Shown here: positions 6,581 through 13,208 of the stretch, piece after piece
Layout: every line of letters starts with the position of its first letter
Position numbering within the stretch: position 1 is the first letter of the stretch
DNA from: an uncultured Clostridium sp.
GTDB taxonomy: Bacteria; Bacillota; Clostridia; TANB77; CAG-508
DNA: 21,846 nt
Assembly: GCA_950059165.1 (NCBI GenBank)
Contig: CATLUC010000015.1
Span: 1 to 21,846 of the forward strand
Reading direction: 5' to 3'
Program-made: the position numbers and the translations under genes
Notes under the pieces: model-generated
Told to the model about the DNA's origin: nothing
The model's database searches: none
Seen by the model: only the letters and a program-made list of their open reading frames with translations

Positions 6581-7406
6581 TAAAGAATTTATATTCATTT
6601 CCCGATGTGTTTTTTCCTTTATAAGTATAACCATTATAAATACCACCGTTAGCATCATCTAAATTGACATCTAATTTCATATTATATACAAATTTTTGAT
6701 TTAAGTTATTAACAATATGAATTTTAAAGGTTAAAGTATAATTAATATCTTCTAAATTGATATTGGCCTCTTTTAAGACTTTACCATTAAAAGTAACAGT
6801 ATTGCTATCTTGAGTAACAGAATAATTTTTTATAATGTCTTTATTTAAATATCCTAATGAAATTGGATTAGAGCAATCAGTATAAAAAGTAGGGTTTGAA
6901 TAGTCATTATTTTCGTTTTCTGAATTAGTATTTATAATGTTAAAATCAATTCTGTTATTTTTAGAAGATTCGAACATTTTAAATTTGCCGAATTCTAAAG
7001 GATTTTTATAATTTAAAATTTTTGTTCCAATGTCTGAATTTGAAGTAGCCACAATATTATCAATATATAGTTGCTTAATTGTATTTTCGTCTGTTAATTC
7101 AGAAATAGCATTAGTATTGTCAATATAGATTGAAATGTCAGAATATTGACAAATACTCATGTCTTTTAATGATTGGTCTTCTGAGTTATCAATAGCATTA
7201 GCATTACTATAAAGTAGTACTTTTTGAACTGTAAAAATCGCATTTTCATTTTCATCAGCAATTTCAATCATTTCATTAGCAAAAGCATTTCTTGCAAGTA
7301 CAACAGAAAATACTAAATTGTGATATAGTAAGAAAACAACAAAACTAACAATAATTAAAATGGCAAAAACAAGCCTTTCATTTTTAATTTTATATTTCTT
7401 TTTCAT
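6570..7406 (-). CDS. Unknown single-pass membrane-anchored protein
   Basis: A 278-residue protein that I do not recognise. The basic start (MKKKYKIKNER) precedes one hydrophobic segment at about 12-38, consistent with an N-in membrane anchor or uncleaved signal. The remaining 240 residues are polar, rich in Asn, Asp and Ile, with predicted extracellular character and no cysteine pattern or catalytic motif. A repeated-looking flavour of short beta-strand sequences (NTVTFNGKVLKEANINLED) suggests an all-beta outer domain. It lies 50 bp after the glucosaminidase gene on the same strand, so the two are probably co-transcribed and may work together at the envelope. AAAGGA lies 12 nt before the ATG. 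Its leader shares a word with the leuS leader. Confidence 0.8.
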   Translation of the reverse strand: MKKKYKIKNERLVFAILIIVSFVVFLLYHNLVFSVVLARNAFANEMIEIADENENAIFTVQKVLLYSNANAIDNSEDQSLKDMSICQYSDISIYIDNTNAISELTDENTIKQLYIDNIVATSNSDIGTKILNYKNPLEFGKFKMFESSKNNRIDFNIINTNSENENNDYSNPTFYTDCSNPISLGYLNKDIIKNYSVTQDSNTVTFNGKVLKEANINLEDINYTLTFKIHIVNNLNQKFVYNMKLDVNLDDANGGIYNGYTYKGKNTSGNEYKFFKEI

Positions 7407-7456
7407 TTTTAATATCAGTCCTTTCTAGGTCACAAATTATTTTTCAACTAGAATTA

Positions 7457-8842
7457 TTATGATTGAAGTCTATTATATAATGTCTCTATGTAGCTATATA
7501 CTTTTAAATGCCATTCTGGATCACTTGCATATCTAGTATTTACACCTTTTAAAGATGGACCATTATAATACCATGCAGCAGCTGTTTCTCCATCATAAAT
7601 TTTTGTTCCAGATGGATTTAGATAATATTTTACTAAAGATTTAGCAACTGTGTCGATTCCCTCTGCATAGTCTTCAAATTCAAAAGAAGATTCATAAGGT
7701 GTTGCATCATAAGAACCATAACCAAATAAGTTTTTCTTATCATTAGCAATTTGAGAAGTTCCCCATCCACTTTCATGAATTGCGATTGATGCCAAGAAAA
7801 TACCATTTATATTATATTTCTTTTCTGCATTATAGAATGCTGTGTAATTATCCTGGAATATTTTATTTGTGTCTTTTGGTAACCCTGTAAATATTTTTTT
7901 GTATTTTTTTAAAGTTAATCCACTTGCTTTGTTTAATTCCATATCAATGTTTACTTTAATTAAAAGTTTTTGAATTCTATTTTTATCTATAATATTTGGT
8001 GTTGTATAAGAAGAAGTTAGACTAGATGTTTTTACATATCCTTCAACAGTATCAAAAGAAACTTTGCACCATTCTTCGCTTGTTAGTTCTAGTAATTTAA
8101 CATCTAAATATTTTTTTATTTCTGCAACATCTTCCTTATCATCACCTGCTTCTTTCTTTAAATTAGTATTATCAATGAAATACATTGTATCACCAATATG
8201 TATTTTATGCTTAGCTAAAAATTCAGAAGTACCAACATCAATTAATTTAGAAGTAGGTTGTATAATACTTTCTTTTGAAAGTATAGTTTCTTCAATAAAA
8301 TTTCCATTTTCATAAGTTTTTATTACAGTTACATTTTCTTTTCCAACAATACCATCTTGTTTTATAATTTCTTCTCCTTTTGGAAGAGTTGGATTATTAT
8401 TATATTCAGTTTTAAATTCGACTTCACGTTCTTCAGTGGCTTGTTCTTTTACTCTATCCATATCAGTATTTTCAGAAATAATACTTTGCATATTTAGTCT
8501 ATGACGATTTAATTCATATTCTGAAATTTTTTCTACTGTTTCTTCTTTAGCATAACTTTGCGTAAAGGAAGTGTTTTTTGGAAAGATAACAGCTAGTCCG
8601 ACAATTAAAACACCACAACCAACTATAATATGAGAAAGCTTTAAGTCAGAGTTTTTGTAAGAACTGTTTATGCGAGGTATATGAGAGCGAAAAGCAAAGT
8701 TCATTCTAGGTTTGAATTTATTAAATAGAGCTTTATTTTTATGTGCTTTGGTCGCACGAGCATTAGTGGTTTGGGTTTGTTGAATTTCTTGTAATTCTTT
8801 AAATACATCAGATAAATTCCTATTATCATGATTGTCCAACAT
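7457..8842 (-). CDS. Membrane-anchored peptidoglycan glucosaminidase
   Basis: A 461-residue protein with a cytosolic Gln/Thr/Lys-rich head of about 68 residues, one TM segment at about 70-87 (HIIVGCGVLIVGLAVIF), a linker, an SH3-like stretch around 200-275 (HIGDTMYFIDNT, WCKVSFDTVEGYVKTSSL) and a C-terminal glucosaminidase domain from about 310. The catalytic glutamate is probably Glu357 in AIHESGWGTSQIA, followed by KKNLFGYG and the WYYNGPS segment. It should cut N-acetylglucosaminyl bonds in the cell wall outside the membrane. The ATG at 8842 has AAAGGATG 9 nt upstream. The long cytosolic head before the TM is unusual for a wall hydrolase and could couple it to an internal partner. Promoter at 8877-8905; likely operon with the 6570-7406 gene. 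Confidence 0.88.
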   Translation of the reverse strand: MLDNHDNRNLSDVFKELQEIQQTQTTNARATKAHKNKALFNKFKPRMNFAFRSHIPRINSSYKNSDLKLSHIIVGCGVLIVGLAVIFPKNTSFTQSYAKEETVEKISEYELNRHRLNMQSIISENTDMDRVKEQATEEREVEFKTEYNNNPTLPKGEEIIKQDGIVGKENVTVIKTYENGNFIEETILSKESIIQPTSKLIDVGTSEFLAKHKIHIGDTMYFIDNTNLKKEAGDDKEDVAEIKKYLDVKLLELTSEEWCKVSFDTVEGYVKTSSLTSSYTTPNIIDKNRIQKLLIKVNIDMELNKASGLTLKKYKKIFTGLPKDTNKIFQDNYTAFYNAEKKYNINGIFLASIAIHESGWGTSQIANDKKNLFGYGSYDATPYESSFEFEDYAEGIDTVAKSLVKYYLNPSGTKIYDGETAAAWYYNGPSLKGVNTRYASDPEWHLKVYSYIETLYNRLQS

Positions 8843-8876
8843 AACTTTTCATCCTTTCTTAAAATAATACACATTT

Positions 8877-8905
8877 ATTATACAATAATAGTTAAAACTT
8901 GTCCA
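8877..8905 (-). promoter_or_regulatory. Promoter of the glucosaminidase gene
   Basis: On the minus strand TGGACA (8905-8900), 17-bp spacer, TATAAT (8882-8877), 35 bp before the ATG. Only the second base departs from the -35 consensus. Confidence 0.8.
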
Positions 8906-8968
8906 TAAAAATGAAGAAAATTTTTATGGAAAAATGTAGGTTTGTCGAAATTTGTCTACGACTTTTTC

Positions 8969-8997
8969 TTGACATATATGTTCTAGCTGTGTATAAT
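8969..8997 (+). promoter_or_regulatory. Consensus promoter of the coiled-coil gene
   Basis: TTGACA (8969-8974), 17-bp spacer, TATAAT (8992-8997). It diverges from the glucosaminidase promoter and rules out a coding start upstream of 9049, since the longer reading frame begins before the promoter. Confidence 0.9.
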
Positions 8998-9003
8998 AGT
9001 AAC

Positions 9004-9015
9004 ACAATCGATTGT
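9004..9015. promoter_or_regulatory. Perfect 12-bp palindrome at the expected transcription start
   Basis: ACAATCGATTGT reads the same on both strands and begins 7 bp after the -10 box at 8992-8997. A dimeric repressor site is the natural suggestion; no regulator is identified. Confidence 0.5.
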
Positions 9016-9048
9016 AATTATATTCGAAATTTAAGAAAGGAGGAAAAC

Positions 9049-9702
9049 ATGGAAGAAAATATGAAAAACGAAATATTGGCAGCAATTCAAGGTGTTAATA
9101 TAAAAGTTGATTATATACAAAAAGAAGTAACAAAAATACCAAAAATGCAAAAGCAAATTTCAGAGATGCAAAAAGAAGTGGCAAAAATACCAGAAATGCA
9201 AAAGCAAATTGCTCAAATACAAAAAGAAGTGGCAAAAATACCAGAAATGCAAAAGCAAATTGCACAAATGCAAAAAGAAGTGGCAAAAATACCAGAAATG
9301 CAAAAGCAAATTGCACAAATGCAAAAAGAAGTGGCAAAAATACCAGAAATGCAAAAACAGATTTCAGAGATGCAAAAACAAATTGTAGAAATGCAAAAAC
9401 AAATTGAACAGTTGCAAAAACAAACTGAGCAGCTACAAAAAGAAACAGGACAGTTGCAAAAACAAACTGAGCAGCTACAAAAACAAACTGAACAGTTGCA
9501 AAAAGAAACGAGAAATATAAGTAGAAGTGTTGCTGTTATTGAACACGTACATGGAGATAAACTAGGAGCTTTATTTGATGGATTTACCATGGAAAGAGAA
9601 AAGATAGAAAAACATGAAGAAAGAACTAATTCATGTGAGAAAAAGATAGAAAAACATGATATAGAAATTAAATATCTAACAGCACAAGTACAAGGAACAT
9701 AA
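9049..9702 (+). CDS. Repeat-built coiled-coil protein of unknown function
   Basis: A 217-residue protein started at the ATG at 9049, 5 nt after AAGGAGG. Residues 26-110 are five units of 17 residues (type EVAKIPEMQKQIAQMQK), then about six heptads of the QTEQLQK type to residue 152, then a tail with VAVIEHVHGDKLGALFDGF and a final charged helix (KIEKHDIEIKYLTAQVQGT). There is no signal peptide or TM segment, so it is probably a cytosolic, elongated coiled coil. The tail resembles a segment I have seen at the end of hypothetical proteins in Clostridia, but no function is known to me. The proline in every 17-residue unit is odd for a continuous coil. It has its own consensus promoter and a palindrome at the start site. 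Confidence 0.85.
   Translation: MEENMKNEILAAIQGVNIKVDYIQKEVTKIPKMQKQISEMQKEVAKIPEMQKQIAQIQKEVAKIPEMQKQIAQMQKEVAKIPEMQKQIAQMQKEVAKIPEMQKQISEMQKQIVEMQKQIEQLQKQTEQLQKETGQLQKQTEQLQKQTEQLQKETRNISRSVAVIEHVHGDKLGALFDGFTMEREKIEKHEERTNSCEKKIEKHDIEIKYLTAQVQGT
9124..9504 (+). repeat. In-frame tandem repeats: five of 51 bp, then six of 21 bp
   Basis: The 51-bp units start at 9124, 9175, 9226, 9277 and 9328; the middle ones are nearly identical. From 9379 the period changes to 21 bp (heptads ending QLQK). Such arrays change copy number easily. Confidence 0.9.
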
Positions 9703-9704
9703 AA

Positions 9705-9743
9705 GCCTATTAGAACTAGGCAAAGGCATAAGTCCTAATAGGC
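9705..9743 (-). terminator. Hairpin between the converging coiled-coil gene and leuS
   Basis: GCCTATTAG (9705-9713) pairs with CTAATAGGC (9735-9743), extended by three pairs after one mismatch. Four U follow on the minus strand, so it best serves leuS. On the plus strand the tail is A-rich. Confidence 0.65.
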
Positions 9744-9748
9744 AAAAA

Positions 9749-12145
9749 TTATTTTATAACAATATTATAAATTTTATTTTTTACATAAATTTCTTTTATA
9801 ATAGTCTTGTCATCCAATTTTGGAAGAATAGCTTCATGAACTTTTTGTTTCACAATACTTTCATCTTCATCAGGAACAATTTCAATCGTTGCTTTTAACT
9901 TTCCATTAAACTGAATTGGCAATGTTATACTATCTTCTATTGTCTTTGCTTCATCATATTCAGGCCAAGAATAAGTTGAAATATCATTAGAATTACCAAT
10001 TATTTGATTTAGCTCCTCTGTAATATGTGGTGCGAAAGGATTTAATAAAGTTAAAAAGGTTTTAAATTCAGCTTTATTAATTTTCTTTAACTTATAAAAC
10101 TCGTTGACCATAGTCATTAAAGTAGAAACACAAGTATTAAACTTCATTTCCTCAATATCCTGAGAAATCTTTTTAACAGATTGATGCATCAATTTTTCTA
10201 TCTCTTTAGAATAGTTATCTCCATCTATTAGCATATTTTGTAAATTCCAAACTCTATCCAAGAATTTTCCACAGCCACGTATGCTATCCATAGACCAACT
10301 TGCAGTTTGGTCAAAAGGTCCCATAAACATTTCATAAACTCTAAAAGTATCTGCTCCAAAATCATTTACAATATCATCTGGGTTAATAACATTTCCTTTA
10401 GATTTAGACATTTTTTCACCATTAGAACCTAAAATCATACCATGAGAAGTACGCTTTTGGTAAGGCTCTTTTGTTGGAACAAGACCAATATCATATAAAA
10501 ACTTATGCCAAAATCTTGAATACAATAAATGCAAGGTTGTATGTTCCATACCACCATTATACCAATCAATAGGTGACCAATAATCTAAAGCTTCTTTAGA
10601 AGCTAATTGTTCATTATTATGTGGATCCATATATCTTAGGAAATACCATGAAGAACCAGCCCATTGAGGCATTGTATCAGTTTCTCTTTTAGCAGGCTTA
10701 CCACAATGAGGACAAGTTGTATTTATCCATTCAGTTTGCTTAGCTAAAGGAGATTCTCCATTTTCACCAGGTGTGAATTCTTGAATATCTGGTAATTTCA
10801 AAGGTAAGTCTTTTTCATCAATTGGAACCCAACCACATTGTTCACAATAAACCATAGGAATTGGTTCTCCCCAATATCTTTGACGAGAAAATACCCAATC
10901 ACGGAGTTTATAATTAACCTGTTTTGTACCAATATGTTTATCTTCTAACCATGCAATTATCTTTTTAATGGCATCTTCTTTATTAAGACCATCTAAAAAG
11001 TCAGAATTGATATGTGGACCATCTCCTAAGAAAGGTTCTTTAGAAATATCTCCACCATCTAAAACAGGAATAATATCAATTCCAAATTTTGTAGCAAATT
11101 CATAATCACGAGTATCGTGAGCAGGAACAGCCATAATAGCACCTGTTCCATAGGTAATTAAAACATAATCTGAAATCCAAATAGGAATTTCTTTGCCATT
11201 AACAGGATTAATAGCCCTAAATCCTTTAATTTCAACACCAGTTTTCTCCTTATTTAATTCAGAACGCTCAAAAGCAGACTTTAGGCTTGCTTGCTCTTGA
11301 TATTTTCGCACTTCATCAATATTGTGGATTTTATCAGCTAATTCTTCTAAAATAGGATGTTCAGGAGAAATAACCATATATGTAGCACCAAATAAAGTAT
11401 CAGGTCTAGTTGTATAAACCTTTAAGGTTTTATCTATGCCAGAAATTTCAAAATTAACATCAGCACCATCTGACCTACCAATCCAGTTTTTTTGTTGAAT
11501 TTTAATTTTCTCTAAGAAATCAACATCATCTAAATCATCAATTAATCTTTGGGCATAATCTGTAATTTTTAGCATCCATTCAGATTTTTCCTTTTGAACA
11601 ACAGGACTACCACATCTTTCACAAACGCCATTTACAACTTCCTCATTAGCCAAACCAACCTTACAACCTGTACAGAAATTGATTGGCATTGTTGCCTTGT
11701 ATGCTAAACCATGTTTAAATAATTGGATAAAAATCCATTGAGTCCATTTATAATAATTAGGGTCTGTTGTATCTATTTTTCTAGACCAGTCAAAAGAAAT
11801 ACCTAAAGATTTCAATTGTTTAGTAAAGTTTTCAATATTTTGAGCTGTTGTAATTTTAGGGTGAACATTAGTCTTAATAGCATAATTTTCAGCAGGTAAT
11901 CCAAAGGCATCAAAACCAATAGGATATAAAACATTATATCCTTGTAATCTTCTTTTTCTTGCAATTATATCTAATGCTGTAAAACTACGAGGATGCCCTA
12001 CATGAAGCCCTTGACCAGATGGGTATGGAAATTCAATTAGTCCAAACCATTTTTTTAAAGTATAATCTTCTTTAGCATTAAAAGTGCCTTCTTTTTCCCA
12101 TTTATCTTGCCACTTTTTTTCTATTTCTTTAAAATTGTAAGCCAT
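9749..12145 (-). CDS. leuS: Leucyl-tRNA synthetase
   Basis: A 798-residue class I synthetase that attaches leucine to tRNA-Leu. Visible parts: PYPSGQGLHVGH (HIGH motif, about 48-51), the zinc-binding CTGCKVGLANEEVVNGVCER with a second CxxC, the CP1 editing domain (TTRPDTLFGATYMVISPEH, YGTGAIMAVPAHDTRDYEFA), CPHCGKPAKRETDTMPQWAG, KMSKSKGN (about 578) and the anticodon-binding and C-terminal domains (FAPHITEELN, PIQFNGKLKATI). Length is normal for a single-chain bacterial LeuS. The ATG at 12145 (MAYNFKEIEKKWQ) is preferred to the ATG at 12172, since AAAGGA lies 11 nt before the former. The leader is too short for a T-box. It diverges from the HD-domain gene. Confidence 0.97.
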   Translation of the reverse strand: MAYNFKEIEKKWQDKWEKEGTFNAKEDYTLKKWFGLIEFPYPSGQGLHVGHPRSFTALDIIARKRRLQGYNVLYPIGFDAFGLPAENYAIKTNVHPKITTAQNIENFTKQLKSLGISFDWSRKIDTTDPNYYKWTQWIFIQLFKHGLAYKATMPINFCTGCKVGLANEEVVNGVCERCGSPVVQKEKSEWMLKITDYAQRLIDDLDDVDFLEKIKIQQKNWIGRSDGADVNFEISGIDKTLKVYTTRPDTLFGATYMVISPEHPILEELADKIHNIDEVRKYQEQASLKSAFERSELNKEKTGVEIKGFRAINPVNGKEIPIWISDYVLITYGTGAIMAVPAHDTRDYEFATKFGIDIIPVLDGGDISKEPFLGDGPHINSDFLDGLNKEDAIKKIIAWLEDKHIGTKQVNYKLRDWVFSRQRYWGEPIPMVYCEQCGWVPIDEKDLPLKLPDIQEFTPGENGESPLAKQTEWINTTCPHCGKPAKRETDTMPQWAGSSWYFLRYMDPHNNEQLASKEALDYWSPIDWYNGGMEHTTLHLLYSRFWHKFLYDIGLVPTKEPYQKRTSHGMILGSNGEKMSKSKGNVINPDDIVNDFGADTFRVYEMFMGPFDQTASWSMDSIRGCGKFLDRVWNLQNMLIDGDNYSKEIEKLMHQSVKKISQDIEEMKFNTCVSTLMTMVNEFYKLKKINKAEFKTFLTLLNPFAPHITEELNQIIGNSNDISTYSWPEYDEAKTIEDSITLPIQFNGKLKATIEIVPDEDESIVKQKVHEAILPKLDDKTIIKEIYVKNKIYNIVIK

Positions 12146-12214
12146 ATTTATCACATTCCTTTCTAGACACAAGTATAGTTGGAAAATTGTAATTATTTTT
12201 CAACTAATAAAGGT

Positions 12215-12243
12215 ATTATATAACAAAAATGCTATAAATTCAA
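12215..12243 (-). promoter_or_regulatory. Promoter of leuS
   Basis: On the minus strand TTGAAT (12243-12238), 17-bp spacer, TATAAT (12220-12215), giving a leader of about 60 nt. Its -35 box forms half of an inverted repeat with the -35 box of the opposite promoter. Confidence 0.8.
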
Positions 12244-12246
12244 GGG

Positions 12247-12275
12247 TTGAATTTAAAAAGCAAAAATGATAAAAT
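12247..12275 (+). promoter_or_regulatory. Promoter of the HD-domain gene
   Basis: TTGAAT (12247-12252), 17-bp spacer, TAAAAT (12270-12275). Start of transcription near 12282 excludes protein starts at 12247 and 12280. Confidence 0.75.
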
Positions 12276-12294
12276 AGCGATGGAAGGGATAAAT

Positions 12295-13059
12295 ATGATA
12301 GAAATAGAAAAAGCAAAAAAAGAACTAATAAGCCATGTACAAAAATTAAACTTAAAAGATGGCAAAGTAGAAAAAAAGTTAGAACATATACTAAGAGTAT
12401 CCAAAAATTGCCAAAAAATAGCCCAAAAATTAGAATTATCACAAGAAGAAATTAATCTTGCAAAACTAATAGGGCTTCTTCATGATATAGGAAGGTTTGA
12501 GCAATATAAAATAACAGAACCAAAAGAACTTGCAAAATTTGACCATGGAAAAGCAGGGGTTAAAATTTTAAAAGAAGATAATTATATTAGAAAATATATG
12601 GAAGATAGTAAATATGATGAAATTATCTATACAGCAGTATATGAGCATAACAAATATGAATTAAGCAAAGGCTTGACAAAAGAACAAGAGCTATTTTGTA
12701 AAATTATAAAAGATGCAGATAAAATTGACCTTCTATATGAGGGGGCATATGTCTATTGGCAAGAACCAAATAGAAAAAAGCAAATAGAAGAAGGCAAGCT
12801 ATCACCTAAAATGTTAAAAGATTTTTACCAGTATAAGTTAGCAGATAATAGAAATAGCATAAGCAAAACAGACCAAATTTTAACATTTACATCATTTGTA
12901 TTTGACTTAAACTTTAAATTTTGCCTTGAAATATTAAGGAAAAACAATAATGTTACTAAAATGATAGAAAAGTTTGATTATCAAGATTTAGAAACAAAAG
13001 AGGAAATGCAAAAAGTAAACAAATTTGTAAATAAATATTTAGAAAAAACGGATTTATAA
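12295..13059 (+). CDS. HD-domain phosphohydrolase, substrate unknown
   Basis: A 254-residue protein from the ATG at 12295, which follows AAGGGA by 5 nt. It carries the HD superfamily ligands in order: His31 (LEHILRVSKNCQKIA), His63-Asp64 in LIGLLHDIGRFEQ, FDHGKAGVKIL, AVYEHNKYEL, and a late Asp in IIKDADKIDLLYEGA. These proteins are metal-dependent phosphohydrolases, often acting on nucleotides or phosphorylated small molecules; the sequence does not tell which. The C-terminal third is a helical, Lys-rich part without known domains. It is transcribed away from leuS from its own promoter, and is followed by the long hairpin at 13071-13157. Confidence 0.85.
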   Translation: MIEIEKAKKELISHVQKLNLKDGKVEKKLEHILRVSKNCQKIAQKLELSQEEINLAKLIGLLHDIGRFEQYKITEPKELAKFDHGKAGVKILKEDNYIRKYMEDSKYDEIIYTAVYEHNKYELSKGLTKEQELFCKIIKDADKIDLLYEGAYVYWQEPNRKKQIEEGKLSPKMLKDFYQYKLADNRNSISKTDQILTFTSFVFDLNFKFCLEILRKNNNVTKMIEKFDYQDLETKEEMQKVNKFVNKYLEKTDL

Positions 13060-13070
13060 ATAAAGTATTG

Positions 13071-13157
13071 TGTTTTTTAAATGCAACAAAATATAAAAAT
13101 TATCAAAACGTTCAGGTCAAGCTAATTTTATATTTTGTTGCAGGAGTATAAAAAACA
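13071..13157. repeat. Long two-tier hairpin before topB
   Basis: Inner arms 13082-13102 and 13123-13142 pair over 20 bp with one bulged A (TGCAACAAAATATAAAA and its complement are perfect). Outer arms TGTTTTTTA (13071-13079) and TAAAAAACA (13149-13157) also pair. The loop is about 20 nt. It may end the HD-gene transcript, form a structured RNA, or be a small mobile hairpin. It has no U-tract of the usual terminator form directly after the inner stem. Confidence 0.7.
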
Positions 13158-13208
13158 TAGAAAATAAGACATAATAAATTCAAATTTTAAGAAAGGACAA
13201 AATCTAAA

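Noticed and set aside
8899..9048. A 50-residue N-terminal extension of the coiled-coil protein
   Set aside because: It would start upstream of the consensus promoter at 8969-8997; the ATG at 9049 has AAGGAGG.
9095..9590. Three long minus-strand open frames opposite the coiled-coil gene
   Set aside because: They are mirror images of the tandem repeat, with Phe/Cys/Leu-rich low-complexity translations and no ribosome binding sites.
12146..12214. T-box riboswitch in front of leuS
   Set aside because: The leader is only about 60 nt and has neither a specifier stem nor the conserved T-box sequence.
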